Below are positions 36,331 through 45,636 of a DNA stretch of 47,172 nucleotides, piece after piece. The notes beneath the pieces are model-generated. The model worked only from the letters and a program-made list of their open reading frames with translations, did not search any database and was not told the origin of the DNA. Position numbers and translations under genes: made by a program. The stretch covers positions 1 to 47,172 of the forward strand of contig JALSLR010000063.1 of the NCBI GenBank assembly GCA_026988245.1. Reading direction: 5' to 3'. Source of the stretch: Sulfurimonas sp. (GTDB lineage: Bacteria; Campylobacterota; Campylobacteria; Campylobacterales; Sulfurimonadaceae). How positions within the stretch are numbered: position 1 is the stretch's first letter; the number at the start of each line of letters is the position of its first letter.

Positions 36331-37290
36331 TTATAGTCTTTGAGGCATCTCTTCTTTAAAAGCGATATCTTCTGCATTTTTTAGTAACTCTATGGCGCCA
36401 TTGCTAATCATCTTTTTTGCGATATCAAAACCAAGCCCTTTAGCATCATCAATACTTACAACAACTCTTTCTTTCATGATGTTTGTTCCATCTGGAAACC
36501 CTAGCATCACTCTGAAAATAATTTCATCACCAACTTTTACTGCATTACAAGCAACAGGAGCGGAACATCCAGCACCTATACTTGATATAAAATCTCTTTC
36601 TATTTGTGTACAAATAAAAGTTGCATCATCTTTTAAAAATTCGGCTATCTCTAACAGTTTAGCATCACCCTTTACTATTTCTATACCAAGGGCAGCTTGT
36701 CCCATAGGTGGTATCATTATATCTAAAGATAGTTTTTGTGTAAATGGAATATCTTTTAATAAATCTAGCCTAAATAAACCAATATATGCCAAAATGATAG
36801 CATCATACTGCCCCTCTGCAAGCTTTCTTAATCTTGTATTTACATTCCCGCGTAAATCTTTCACTTTAAGATCAGGGCGTAGTTGCAGTAGTTGCATCCG
36901 TCGTCGAAGACTAGTTGTTCCAACAACCGCACCCTTTGGTAAATCTTCTAATGATTTATATTTGTGAGATAAAAAAACATCACTTTGGTCTTGTCTTTGC
37001 GTCACTGAAGCTAACTCTAATCCGTCTGGAATATAGGTTGGTACATCTTTAAGAGAGTGAACAGCCATCTCAGCATTTCCAGCTAACATTTCATCTTCTA
37101 ACTCTTTTGTAAAGTGACCCTTCCCTCCGATGAGGGCTAATGGTTTATCTAATACCTTATCCCCATTACTAACTATCTTATTGAGTTGTACCTTTATTTC
37201 AGGATATTTAGCTTCTACTCTATCTTTAATATGGTATGCTTGCCAGAGTGCTAAATCTGAAACTCTTGTTGCAATTGTTAAGCTAGTCAT
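36331..37290 (-). CDS. hemC: Porphobilinogen deaminase (hydroxymethylbilane synthase)
   Basis: Polymerises four porphobilinogens in tetrapyrrole synthesis. 319 residues. The start TIATRVSDLALWQAYHIKDRVE, GKGHFTKELEDEML, AVHSLKDVPT, TSLRRRMQL and RGNVNTRLRKL are all family motifs. The cofactor-carrying Cys is in SIGAGCSAPVA (about 241). It follows the thioredoxin-fold gene after 3 bases. hemA, the pathway's first step, lies three genes upstream in the same cluster, so the two may be co-regulated. Confidence 0.97.
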   Translation of the reverse strand: MTSLTIATRVSDLALWQAYHIKDRVEAKYPEIKVQLNKIVSNGDKVLDKPLALIGGKGHFTKELEDEMLAGNAEMAVHSLKDVPTYIPDGLELASVTQRQDQSDVFLSHKYKSLEDLPKGAVVGTTSLRRRMQLLQLRPDLKVKDLRGNVNTRLRKLAEGQYDAIILAYIGLFRLDLLKDIPFTQKLSLDIMIPPMGQAALGIEIVKGDAKLLEIAEFLKDDATFICTQIERDFISSIGAGCSAPVACNAVKVGDEIIFRVMLGFPDGTNIMKERVVVSIDDAKGLGFDIAKKMISNGAIELLKNAEDIAFKEEMPQRL

Positions 37291-37293
37291 TTA

Positions 37294-38127
37294 TTATTTA
37301 ACTTTCATATATTTATTTTTAGATTTATCAATTTTTCCATCAAAAAATACAGTTGGAGTACCTTGAACCATAAGCGTATCAGCTAAATCTAAGTCATTTT
37401 TATAATGTGTTAGAACTGCCTTTGATTTAATGTCTGATGGTTTTACGTTTGTATTAAAAGTTTTATTAAATGCTTGTAATATTTTATATACATCACGTTC
37501 TCTTGGATTATCTAGTTTTACATTATATAGATAAAGTACAACATCTCTTAGACCTTGCTTTTGAGCCACATGGGCAGCTTTAACTAGTTCTACAGATGCT
37601 GGGTGAAGAGAAGCTAATGGAAAATGATAATAATATACAGCAAACTTTTTAGGATATTTTTTCATATATTTTATGGCATTAGGAACATAAGATTTACAAA
37701 ATGGGCATAATGGATCTGAAAATATCACTATCTTATGTTTAGCATCAGCATTTCCGTATATCAAATTATCTTTGTTATAATATTCATCTTTAAAAACTGG
37801 TGACACCAAATCTTTTAAAGTTTGCCCTGTTTTTATATCTATCAAATCTTGCGTAATAACTTGGCCATTTGAAAACCATATCATCTTTTGTTTTACTTTT
37901 CTGTTACCTTTTTTTAATACAGCATTCATCTCAACTATGAAAGCTCTCCAACCTTTGATAGTTTGCACATCCATGCTAGATACTACTTGTATATTTATAG
38001 ACTTAATATTTCTATTATTTGAAAAAGATTTGTTTAAAAAATCCTCTACTGCCTTATTGGTAACTCCTGCTTGTAGTGAACTACTTAGTAGTAGCCCTAT
38101 CACTAATGATTTCAACATCAATAACAT
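37294..38127 (-). CDS. DsbC/DsbG-like periplasmic thiol oxidoreductase
   Basis: A 277-residue exported protein. The signal peptide is about residues 1-20 (ending SLQAG). An N-terminal domain (about 25-110) resembles the dimerisation region of DsbC/G. A thioredoxin-fold domain follows with IFSDPLCPFCKSYVP (C141-P-F-C144), a HFPLASLHPAS segment, and a cis-Pro loop VQGTPTVFFDG. The active site supports disulfide isomerase or reductase work in the periplasm, possibly for cytochrome c maturation. AAGGA 5 bases before the ATG at 38125-38127 supports a start that overlaps the fxsA 3' end by 47 bases. Confidence 0.85.
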   Translation of the reverse strand: MLLMLKSLVIGLLLSSSLQAGVTNKAVEDFLNKSFSNNRNIKSINIQVVSSMDVQTIKGWRAFIVEMNAVLKKGNRKVKQKMIWFSNGQVITQDLIDIKTGQTLKDLVSPVFKDEYYNKDNLIYGNADAKHKIVIFSDPLCPFCKSYVPNAIKYMKKYPKKFAVYYYHFPLASLHPASVELVKAAHVAQKQGLRDVVLYLYNVKLDNPRERDVYKILQAFNKTFNTNVKPSDIKSKAVLTHYKNDLDLADTLMVQGTPTVFFDGKIDKSKNKYMKVK

Positions 38128-38524
38128 CTGATTCCTTTATATAGTTTTCATTTTTTTGCTTGTAGCTTGCATTTACTATGTCACATTTTTGTGAATGCAT
38201 ATTGTACTTATTGACTAGCATCGTAGTAAAAACACTAAACTGCATCAGTACACCGAGTATATCTGTCATAAAACCGGGAACAATCAAAAGTATAGCTCCA
38301 AAGAGTGTAAATAAATTTAACTTTTGAAACTCTTCTAAGTCTATGCAGTTATACGATACCGCAGTTAAATTCTCTTTTAAAGATTCTTTAAAATTTAACA
38401 ATATCATTATACCAAAAGCTGCACTCAAAAGTATTTCGAAGAAAGTAGCGAAACCACCAATAGATGATGATATATTCACAGAGATTAAAACTTCAAAAAA
38501 AAGATACACCACAAAGTAAATCAT
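38081..38524 (-). CDS. fxsA: FxsA family membrane protein
   Basis: A 147-residue inner-membrane protein with hydrophobic segments at about 1-22, 26-45 and 67-95. It carries the FxsA pattern FFEVLISVNISSSIGGFATFFEILLSAAFGIMIL and LLIVPGFMTDILGVLM. The soluble tail is polar and acidic. In Escherichia coli FxsA overexpression relieves phage T7 exclusion by F plasmid; the native role is unknown. Its ATG follows the proS stop with no gap, and its last 47 bases overlap the DsbC-like gene. A membrane protein occupies the same place between proS and hemC in Campylobacter. Confidence 0.85.
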   Translation of the reverse strand: MIYFVVYLFFEVLISVNISSSIGGFATFFEILLSAAFGIMILLNFKESLKENLTAVSYNCIDLEEFQKLNLFTLFGAILLIVPGFMTDILGVLMQFSVFTTMLVNKYNMHSQKCDIVNASYKQKNENYIKESDVIDVEIISDRATTK

Positions 38525-39832
38525 CTACATTAGCTCCATTATTTTCTTATAAATCTCACCAGTTGAAACTGTTGTTTTAAGAGTAGTTTTTCTATCATAA
38601 ATCTCAACTGTTCCATTTGCTAATTCTTTGCCAATTATAACAGTGTAAGGAAAACCAATCAACTCAGCATCTTTCATTTTAAAGCCAAACCTCTCTTTTC
38701 TATCGTCTATCATAACTTCTATATTTTCACCTAAAAGTTTTAAATATAATTCCTCGCCCAAGGTGTTTTGTGCCTCATCTTTGATATTTGAAATCATAAT
38801 ATTTACCATATACGGAGCAGTCTCTTTTGTCCAAATACATCCATTCTCATCATGGTGCTGTTCTATTACAGCGGCAACTAAACGAGAGACACCCATACCA
38901 TATGTACCCATGATAAAAGACTGACTTTGTCCATTTTCATCTAAGTACTTCGCTTTTAATGCATCTGAATAGGTAGTACCAAGCTTAAATATATGCCCTA
39001 CTTCTATACCCTTAGTAAGGCTAAGCTTCCCTGCGCAATGGGGGCAATTATCATCACCTTTAATAGTTTTAATATCTGTAATAGAGTTAGCATCAAAATC
39101 TTCATCTAACTCATCCATATTAAGAAAAACTTCGATATTTGCTCCATATTCACACGTATCACAAACTGCTATATTATCCTCACCAGAGTCAGCTATAACC
39201 ATAATCTCTTTAGAACCACTACCACCAATGGCACCACTGTCAGCTTCAACTACACGAAAATCAAGTCCAAGTCTGGTAATGATTTTTTTATATGCTACTT
39301 CAAGTGCATCAAACTCTCTATCCAAGTCCTCAGTCGATGTATGAAAACTATAACCATCTTTCATGATAAATTCACGCCCACGCATCAAACCATAACGAGG
39401 TCTTACTTCATCACGAAATTTAGTTTTGATTTGGTAAAGGTTTAAGGGTAAATTTTTGTATGAAACCACACGATTACGAACTAAGTCTACCATCATCTCT
39501 TCATGAGTAGGTCCTAAAACAAAAAGTTTTTCTTTTCTATCATAAAACCGTAAAAGTTCTTTTCCAAACTTATCTATTCTTCCACTTTCTATCCATAAAT
39601 CTGAGGGTGCTACAAATGAAAGTTCAACCTCTTGTGCCCCAACTTGAGCCATCTCATCATGAATTATATTTTCAATTTTACGAATAACTTTTTTTGCTAG
39701 TGGCATATAAGAGTAAAGACCCGATGCCACTTGAGAGATAAACCCTGCACGTGATAAAAATATATGACTTGCTAGCACCGCATCAGAAGGCACCTCTTTT
39801 GTTGTTGGGATAAATGCTTTACTTCTTCTCAT
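38525..39832 (-). CDS. proS: Prolyl-tRNA synthetase, short form without the editing insertion
   Basis: Charges tRNA-Pro. The class II core is intact: [28 protein letters not shown] (107-112), [26 protein letters not shown] (motif 2), [28 protein letters not shown] (motif 3), and a C-terminal anticodon-binding domain. At only 435 residues it lacks the ~180-residue INS domain that usually removes mischarged alanine. After IADSGED the chain goes through CDTC (224-227), a ~35-residue acidic linker and CPHC (263-266), straight to [12 protein letters not shown]. The Cys pairs could bind zinc. The frame is continuous, so this is not an assembly break. It overlaps hemA by 14 bases and abuts fxsA. Confidence 0.95.
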   Translation of the reverse strand: MRRSKAFIPTTKEVPSDAVLASHIFLSRAGFISQVASGLYSYMPLAKKVIRKIENIIHDEMAQVGAQEVELSFVAPSDLWIESGRIDKFGKELLRFYDRKEKLFVLGPTHEEMMVDLVRNRVVSYKNLPLNLYQIKTKFRDEVRPRYGLMRGREFIMKDGYSFHTSTEDLDREFDALEVAYKKIITRLGLDFRVVEADSGAIGGSGSKEIMVIADSGEDNIAVCDTCEYGANIEVFLNMDELDEDFDANSITDIKTIKGDDNCPHCAGKLSLTKGIEVGHIFKLGTTYSDALKAKYLDENGQSQSFIMGTYGMGVSRLVAAVIEQHHDENGCIWTKETAPYMVNIMISNIKDEAQNTLGEELYLKLLGENIEVMIDDRKERFGFKMKDAELIGFPYTVIIGKELANGTVEIYDRKTTLKTTVSTGEIYKKIMELM

Positions 39833-41078
39833 TGTTTTCCTTCATATCTTTGATTACATACTGCATTACAGTTGAAAGTTTATCTGTTTTTGCTTCATGA
39901 GATACATTACGCATATTTTTAGTCATATCGTGTAAAAACCTTTTTACTGTTTGCTCGGCTAACTTATGCACTTGTTTCTCGTATTGCTTAGGAATAAATC
40001 CCTTCTCCAAAACTCTTTTTGATTCAATTTTAGCAGATTTATAAGCTTTTTGGTATATCTCTTTTATGAGTGGCTCCATGTTTAATGTGTCTAAAAACTC
40101 AAAAAAATCAACAACACTTCTACCTATAATACCATGTGCCTTTCTAGCTTCCATCTCTCGTTCTTGTTTATTACCATCAGCTATAGCTTTTAAATCATCT
40201 ATCACATAAAGATTTATTTTTTCACCCTTATGATAGCTTATATCACGAGGTAAAGCTAAATCAAACCAATACCTGTTAAAATCACAGCGCTCTATAATCT
40301 CATCTGTAATAATAGGATCATTAGATGATGTAGCACTAAAGAGAATCTCACACTCATTGATAGCACTCTGTAACTCTCCATATGGTAAAACTTTTGCACC
40401 TAATTCTTCTGCTAATATTTCAGCCTTATGCAATGTTCTATTCATGATAAAAACTTCAGCACCATCTGCTATCATATTTTTAGCAGTAATCTCACTCATA
40501 TCACCTACACCTATGATAAGTGTTTTTTTATCTTTCACATCATCTAAAACAGACTTGAGTTTTGCAACTGCTACACTTGCTATTGAAACTGGTTTAGTTG
40601 ATATATTTGTAGCATTTCTTACATTTGCTGCGCATTTAAAAGCTTTTTGCATAACTCTAGCTATCTTTTTTCCTGCATATCCGTTGTCATATGCATGACG
40701 AAAAGCATCTTTTAACTGCCCTGCTATTTGTGTCTCACCCACAACCATAGAGTCAAGTGAAGATGCTACTGAAAAGAGATGGTGAATAGCGGAGGCGTTA
40801 TCATAAATATCTGCACGTCCTTGTAGTTCTTCTAAAGAAATTCCTGCTCTATCGCATAACATCTCAAAGATATGCGTCGTCGCAGTTTCAATATCATTAC
40901 ACGAACAAAATATTTCCATTCTATTGCAAGTAGAGATAAGCATCGTTTCATTAACTGCACCACTTTTATTAAGTTTAGTTAAACAACCATTTTTATGTTT
41001 ATCATCTGGATAAGTTAATTTTTCTCTTATCTCTAGAGATGAATTTTTATGAGAAAAACTTATATTTAAATAATGCAT
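39819..41078 (-). CDS. hemA: Glutamyl-tRNA reductase
   Basis: First committed step of C5 tetrapyrrole synthesis, reducing glutamyl-tRNA to glutamate-1-semialdehyde with NADPH. 419 residues. The catalytic cysteine is C51 in [31 protein letters not shown] and [13 protein letters not shown] are classic. The NADPH domain starts [19 protein letters not shown]-terminal helical dimerisation domain follows. It shares one base with the ispB stop and overlaps proS by 14 bases. The order ispB-hemA-proS is conserved in Campylobacter and Helicobacter. Confidence 0.97.
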   Translation of the reverse strand: MHYLNISFSHKNSSLEIREKLTYPDDKHKNGCLTKLNKSGAVNETMLISTCNRMEIFCSCNDIETATTHIFEMLCDRAGISLEELQGRADIYDNASAIHHLFSVASSLDSMVVGETQIAGQLKDAFRHAYDNGYAGKKIARVMQKAFKCAANVRNATNISTKPVSIASVAVAKLKSVLDDVKDKKTLIIGVGDMSEITAKNMIADGAEVFIMNRTLHKAEILAEELGAKVLPYGELQSAINECEILFSATSSNDPIITDEIIERCDFNRYWFDLALPRDISYHKGEKINLYVIDDLKAIADGNKQEREMEARKAHGIIGRSVVDFFEFLDTLNMEPLIKEIYQKAYKSAKIESKRVLEKGFIPKQYEKQVHKLAEQTVKRFLHDMTKNMRNVSHEAKTDKLSTVMQYVIKDMKENNEKK

Positions 41079-41965
41079 TAGAAAGTTCTTTTTATCATGG
41101 TATCTAAAATAGCAACTAAATCGCTATCCTCATGCATAACACTCTTTGCTTCATTAGAAAGTTTAAGAGCAAGTTCAAATGATTTTTCAACTGTTTTATA
41201 TTTTTTCATAATATCTTTTATCCATATAGTATCTACTTCATCTAATTCTTTTTTATGTAAAGAAATAAGCCTACTCTTTGCATCATCCTCAAGTTGTTGA
41301 TAAAGATAAATATATGGAAGGGTACATTTACCTTCTACAAAGTCATTTAAAGCTGGTTTTCCCAAGGTCTTAGCATCAGCTGTAATATCAAGGATATCAT
41401 CAATAATTTGAAAACTCAAACCTAGATTTCTTCCATAAGTTGCGTACTTACTTGCATCTTTATCAACAAGAAGAGCACTTGCTTTTGCGGCAGCTTCTAT
41501 AAGCGTCGCTGTTTTTAGATAGAGCATATCAAGATACAACTTTTCATCATAATTGAAACTCTCTGACATCTTTACATCCATCATCTCACCTTTAGAAAGT
41601 GCTGTTACACAAGAGGCTATAGTACGGGCTACTTCCTTATCAAAAGAGACTAATTCGGTAAATGCTTTTGAGTAAAGAATATCCCCTAGCATCACAGCTG
41701 TTTTAGAGTCCTCTGTAGCATTGACAGATGGCACACCACGACGAAGCTCGGCGTCATCAATAACATCATCATGAAGTAAAGATGCCGCGTGAATAAGTTC
41801 TACAATGGCTGCTAAGAGTGGTGCATCTTTATGATTTTGTGCTATTTTTAAGATTAATTTTGCACGCAGTCTTTTACCACCACTCAAAGTACTAAAGAGT
41901 CGCGTAACTTCTTTATAGTCACATTCATCTATTAATCTAGCTATCTCTTGTTCTACTCTTTGCAT
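41078..41965 (-). CDS. ispB: Polyprenyl diphosphate synthase
   Basis: Makes the long isoprenoid chain for the quinone side chain from farnesyl or geranylgeranyl diphosphate and IPP. 295 residues, slightly short for IspB. The first Asp-rich motif is LLHDDVIDDAELRRG (DDVIDD, 66-71). The second is LSFQIIDDILDI, with GKPALNDFVEGKCTLPYIY following. GGKRLRAKL (29-37) binds IPP. The product length cannot be read with certainty; menaquinone side-chain synthesis fits the nearby ubiD. It starts 18 bases after the gene at 41984 and overlaps hemA by one base. Confidence 0.9.
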   Translation of the reverse strand: MQRVEQEIARLIDECDYKEVTRLFSTLSGGKRLRAKLILKIAQNHKDAPLLAAIVELIHAASLLHDDVIDDAELRRGVPSVNATEDSKTAVMLGDILYSKAFTELVSFDKEVARTIASCVTALSKGEMMDVKMSESFNYDEKLYLDMLYLKTATLIEAAAKASALLVDKDASKYATYGRNLGLSFQIIDDILDITADAKTLGKPALNDFVEGKCTLPYIYLYQQLEDDAKSRLISLHKKELDEVDTIWIKDIMKKYKTVEKSFELALKLSNEAKSVMHEDSDLVAILDTMIKRTF

Positions 41966-41983
41966 CTCACCTCTTTATAAAAT

Positions 41984-42391
41984 CTATATATACTTTAAAT
42001 TTATTTGAGCTTTTCTATCAGACAAAAGAAGTTCAAAAACTGCTTCTCTTGTCTCATAGTTAAACTCTTTAAATTTTACTAACAGATATGGAGTTGTAAA
42101 TATATCTGCACCACGGGACTTAAGTTCTTGTTTAACAAATTGATTTTTATACTTTAAATACAATATATTTTGAAAGACATATTTATCATACGAATGAAAA
42201 ACAACTAAACCATCATTTTTATACAAGGTCCATCGCAAAGTAAAAAGTTTAGAATATGTCCCATAATTTACAAGAATTTTTTGTTGTTTATCTTTTTTCA
42301 ATTTAATAACTTTGACCTCCTTAAACTCACTCGCTTCAAGAGAGTTTAAAAAAAGGCCTAAAAGAAAAACTACTTGTAAGATAAGTTTCAT
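41984..42391 (-). CDS. Exported protein of unknown function
   Basis: A 135-residue protein with a signal peptide (about residues 1-20, ending SLEAS) and a beta-rich, basic mature part (FKEVKVIKLKKDKQQKILVNYGTYSKLFTLRWTLYKND). It has no cysteine and no known catalytic motif. It lies between the DUF2018 gene and ispB; a hypothetical gene holds this position in Helicobacter too, which suggests a conserved Campylobacterota periplasmic protein. It is 6 bases downstream of the DUF2018 gene. Confidence 0.7.
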   Translation of the reverse strand: MKLILQVVFLLGLFLNSLEASEFKEVKVIKLKKDKQQKILVNYGTYSKLFTLRWTLYKNDGLVVFHSYDKYVFQNILYLKYKNQFVKQELKSRGADIFTTPYLLVKFKEFNYETREAVFELLLSDRKAQINLKYI

Positions 42392-42397
42392 TATTTC

Positions 42398-42688
42398 TTA
42401 TTCACTCTTAGAAACAATTTCACCCGTTAATTCTATAGCTAAACTTTTTGTTTTATTTTCAAGTTCATCTGCTCTTTGAACTTCTAACATTTTCATTTTA
42501 TCAAAGTAGTCCTCGCCTACACTCTCTTCTAATAACATCTCCATAGCAGCTCTCTGACGAATAAAATTTTCTAAATCAAATCTTACGACATCATTATTTG
42601 CAGTAAATATTATATCCATTAACTTGCTCACTGGTGAGCCTAAAAACACATCATCTTCATCTTCAAATAAAGCACTATATTTACTCAT
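42398..42688 (-). CDS. DUF2018 family protein
   Basis: A 96-residue, acidic, helical cytosolic protein. It matches the small Campylobacterota-specific DUF2018 family (Helicobacter HP0242-like) in size, composition and position upstream of ispB-hemA-proS. Typical is the start SKYSALFEDEDDVFLGSP, followed by helices with FDLENFIRQRAAMEMLLEE and YFDKMKMLEVQRADELENKTKSLAIEL. The Helicobacter homologue forms an intertwined dimer; its cellular role is unknown. AAGGA lies 7 bases before the ATG, and a TATAAT lies further upstream, so this gene opens the ispB-hemA-proS operon. Confidence 0.82.
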   Translation of the reverse strand: MSKYSALFEDEDDVFLGSPVSKLMDIIFTANNDVVRFDLENFIRQRAAMEMLLEESVGEDYFDKMKMLEVQRADELENKTKSLAIELTGEIVSKSE

Positions 42689-42713
42689 ATTAAATTCCTT
42701 GTATTGATTTGGG

Positions 42714-42719
42714 ATTATA
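42714..42719 (-). promoter_or_regulatory. Candidate -10 of the DUF2018-ispB-hemA-proS operon
   Basis: A perfect TATAAT on the minus strand, 25 bases upstream of the DUF2018 ATG, in the 46-base gap after argB. Confidence 0.5.
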
Positions 42720-42734
42720 TCTAATAATGGTTAA

Positions 42735-43595
42735 TTAAGACTTGTTGGCTATTATTTGAGTGCCTACACCCGCAGATGTAAAGAGTTCAAGTAACATAGA
42801 GTGTTCTAACCTACCATCAATAATATGTGCTTTTTGCACTCCCCCATCAATAGCTTCTAAACAAGCATCCACCTTTGGCACCATCCCACCATGGATAGTA
42901 CCATCTAGTTTAAGAGCTTCAACTTCTTTCTTTGTTAAAGTAGAAAGTAACTCTTTATCTTTGTTAAGTACCCCTGGAGTATCTGTCAAAAATATAATCT
43001 TATTTGCACCAATTGCCTTGGCAACTTGAGATGCACACAAATCTGCATTTATATTGTAACCAGGGTGACCCATCTCATTGCCAGCTGCTATAGGAGCAAT
43101 CACAGGCACAAATTTTTCCGCTATAAGGTTCGAAACCACTTTTTCATCTACACTAGTGATATTTCCCGTAAGTCCCCATTTTGAAAAATCTTTGGCTTTG
43201 GCTTTTATAAAGTGTGCATCTTTTCCACTTACACCTATCGCTTTAGCTCCGTGTGTGTTTAAGAGGGAGACTATCTCTTTATTTATCTCACCACTTAAAA
43301 TCATCTCTGCTATACGCATCACCTCTTTAGTGGTTACTCTTTGTCCATCTATAAACTTAGTTTGGATTTTTAAAGCATCTAACATATCGGTAATTTTTTT
43401 ACCACCACCATGGACTATAACCGGTTTTATCCCTACTAAGTACATAAGTAGAATATCTTCAGCAAATTTTTCTTTTAACTGTGGTGAAGTTTGAGCGGAA
43501 CCACCATACTTTATAACTATAGTTTCTTTGTTAAACTCTTTGATAAATGGGAGAGCTTCAAGTAATGTTTGTACTGTTTCAATCTTTTTTTGCAC
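42735..43595 (-). CDS. argB: Acetylglutamate kinase
   Basis: Phosphorylates N-acetylglutamate in arginine synthesis. 286 residues, amino-acid-kinase fold. It has IVIKYGGSAQTS (phosphate-binding), KPVIVHGGGKKI (substrate-binding), GINADLCASQVAKAIGANKIIFLTDTPGVL, and HGGMVPKVDACLEAIDGGVQKAHIIDGR near the end. The N-terminal helix with LLEALPFIKEF suggests the hexameric, arginine-inhibited form; this is an inference. Its start overlaps the lpxK 3' end by 17 bases, and it ends the nadE-to-argB cluster. Confidence 0.97.
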   Translation of the reverse strand: MQKKIETVQTLLEALPFIKEFNKETIVIKYGGSAQTSPQLKEKFAEDILLMYLVGIKPVIVHGGGKKITDMLDALKIQTKFIDGQRVTTKEVMRIAEMILSGEINKEIVSLLNTHGAKAIGVSGKDAHFIKAKAKDFSKWGLTGNITSVDEKVVSNLIAEKFVPVIAPIAAGNEMGHPGYNINADLCASQVAKAIGANKIIFLTDTPGVLNKDKELLSTLTKKEVEALKLDGTIHGGMVPKVDACLEAIDGGVQKAHIIDGRLEHSMLLELFTSAGVGTQIIANKS

Positions 43596-44490
43596 GGTAG
43601 TCCTCTATGTATGTGTATATTTTTTCATCTACTTCCACCTCTAAATCTAAAAGAGAAAGCTTTATATTAAATTTTTCTAATTTTACATAATCTTTATATG
43701 TCACTAATGCCGATTCTGTTTTATCTTTTTGCAGAATTGACTCTACCTCATTTTTTGTAAAGTTATGATGATCTTCAAAATAGTTCTTACTCACTACTTT
43801 TGGTAAAAATGAATCTAGTCTTTGCGGTCTTGCAATAGCAGTTATAAGTGACATTTTATCACATCTATCTTTAAGTGTAGTTTTTCTAAAAAAATCTATA
43901 CCATCCACTAGCACCAAAGCTTTTTTTGAGTGCCATAATCTTTCTCTAAATGCACCAGAAGGTAAACATCTATTGTTTTTTGTTTTAACCTCTATAAGAA
44001 GGTCACATTTTTTTATATCATGTTTTGAATAGGCATCATCTAAAAAGATAATATCTACACCCATCCTCTTCGCTTGTTGTATCGCTATCTTTCTGTTTTC
44101 ACTTACAATTACTATGGCATGAGGAATCTTTTGTGCATATATCATAGCTTCATCACCGCTAACATCTACATCTTGTAATATATTTTTACCATCACTTACT
44201 ATATACATTCCTTGTGAATTTCGTCCATATCCGCGTAATATAATGGCTACATTTTTATAGTGTGATGCTAAGGTAGTTGTTAATGGTGTTTTACCACTTC
44301 CTCCTACACTAAGGTTTCCTATACTAATAATATCAACGCCAAAATCTATCTCTGAACTTATTTTATACCTTATAAGCATAATGGCACAGTAAAGCCAAGA
44401 GAGGGGAAGTAATACTAAGGATAATAAATTTTGAAAAAATGTGGGGTTAAAAAGATATCTCTCACCCCAAAATATAAAATACTTACTCAC
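43579..44490 (-). CDS. lpxK: Tetraacyldisaccharide 4'-kinase
   Basis: Inner-membrane-associated kinase that adds the 4'-phosphate in lipid A synthesis, so the cell has lipopolysaccharide. 303 residues, a little short for the family. The N-terminal membrane segment spans about 20-42. The Walker A loop is GNLSVGGSGKTPLT (58-71). AIILRGYGRNSQG and GDEAMIYAQ are typical, with DIIFLDDAYSKHDIKKCDLLIE carrying the catalytic Asp region. It abuts the DegT-like gene and overlaps argB by 17 bases. Confidence 0.93.
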   Translation of the reverse strand: MSKYFIFWGERYLFNPTFFQNLLSLVLLPLSWLYCAIMLIRYKISSEIDFGVDIISIGNLSVGGSGKTPLTTTLASHYKNVAIILRGYGRNSQGMYIVSDGKNILQDVDVSGDEAMIYAQKIPHAIVIVSENRKIAIQQAKRMGVDIIFLDDAYSKHDIKKCDLLIEVKTKNNRCLPSGAFRERLWHSKKALVLVDGIDFFRKTTLKDRCDKMSLITAIARPQRLDSFLPKVVSKNYFEDHHNFTKNEVESILQKDKTESALVTYKDYVKLEKFNIKLSLLDLEVEVDEKIYTYIEDYRAKKD

Positions 44491-45612
44491 CTAAACTCTA
44501 GTTTTTGCAACTTTTTTAATAGTCTCTATTACAAATTTAACTTCAGCATCACTCATGCTTCCATAAATAGGGAGAGAAAGTACTTGTTGGTAAGAACGAA
44601 GAGCTACACCAAAAGCATTAACCTTTAATGAATATTTCGACTTATAGTAACTTATTAAGTGAAGAGGGATGTAGTGAAGCCCCGTATGCACACCAGCATT
44701 TTTTAACTCTAATGCAAATGAATCACGATTTTTATCTACTTTTATGATAAATAAAGTAAAAGGGTCTTCACTTGTGTAGACACTTGGCATAGTGATGTGT
44801 GGAGTATCGCTTAATTCTTTTTTATATGTAGAAGCAATCTCTTGAGTTCTGTCTATGCATTTATCTTGTTTTTGAATCAGTGCACGGATATATGCCGCAT
44901 CAAGTTGACTCATAGAATAGTCATTCCCAATATCTACAATATCATAAATATAGTCTAATTCACCTTCTGATTTCACCAATGCATGATTATTTAAAAGTTT
45001 TGCTCTTGTCATAATCTCTTCATTATTCGTTACTAACATTCCACCATTACATATATTTTCTCTCATATGAGATGAAAAATTAAAACATGTTATATCTGCC
45101 CCAGTGGAGCCAATTTTATTTCCTTTGTATGTAGCACCAAGAGCATCACAAGCATCTTCAACTATTTTAACATTATAAAGTTTTCCCATACTATAGAGTC
45201 TTTCTAAGTCAACAGTAACGCCAGCTATATGTGTAACTATAACCGCTTTTAATTTTTTAGATTGATTTTCTTCTAAGAAAGCTTCTAGTTTGTCTAGATT
45301 AATATTATAAAACTTTTCATCAATATCTATAAAAATAGGTTCAGCATCAAAGTGCCTTACTACTTCGGGAACATTTGGATGTGAGTTCACTGAGCAAACC
45401 ACTTTATCTCCACGCTTCAAGTCTAATGCTAACATAGCAAGGTGAAGAGCTGATGTTCCGTGCGAAGTAGCTACACTATATTCTGCACCAATATATTCAC
45501 AAAATTCTGATTCTAACTCTTCTACTTGGTTAAGTTGCTCACCATCTAACACATCACTCACATTGGAGTGCTCGTTTACACCATTTTCATACTTACTAAA
45601 TAATACTTCCAT
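44491..45612 (-). CDS. DegT/DnrJ/EryC1-fold protein lacking the PLP lysine
   Basis: A 373-residue protein of the sugar aminotransferase/dehydratase fold-I family. The fold markers are present: SVATSHGTSALHLAMLAL (cofactor phosphate loop), VEDACDALGATYKGNKIGSTGADI with the pyridine-contacting Asp (D153). The active-site strand reads FNFSSHMRENICNGGML. Where family members have F-x-F-H-P-x-K and then GEGG, this protein has Met at the lysine position (183) and Arg next to it. It cannot form the usual internal aldimine. It may be a dehydratase-like variant (ColD uses His), a non-enzymatic partner, or a regulator. It lies between nadE and lpxK, and GGGTGAT precedes the ATG. Confidence 0.85.
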   Translation of the reverse strand: MEVLFSKYENGVNEHSNVSDVLDGEQLNQVEELESEFCEYIGAEYSVATSHGTSALHLAMLALDLKRGDKVVCSVNSHPNVPEVVRHFDAEPIFIDIDEKFYNINLDKLEAFLEENQSKKLKAVIVTHIAGVTVDLERLYSMGKLYNVKIVEDACDALGATYKGNKIGSTGADITCFNFSSHMRENICNGGMLVTNNEEIMTRAKLLNNHALVKSEGELDYIYDIVDIGNDYSMSQLDAAYIRALIQKQDKCIDRTQEIASTYKKELSDTPHITMPSVYTSEDPFTLFIIKVDKNRDSFALELKNAGVHTGLHYIPLHLISYYKSKYSLKVNAFGVALRSYQQVLSLPIYGSMSDAEVKFVIETIKKVAKTRV

Positions 45613-45636
45613 TTATCACCCTTTTAAATGTAATTT

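Noticed and set aside
36392-36967. A long rightward open frame (191 codons) opposite hemC
   Set aside because: hemC has full-length homology with all catalytic motifs. The opposite frame is low-complexity Ser/Ile/Leu-rich, as expected of an antisense shadow.
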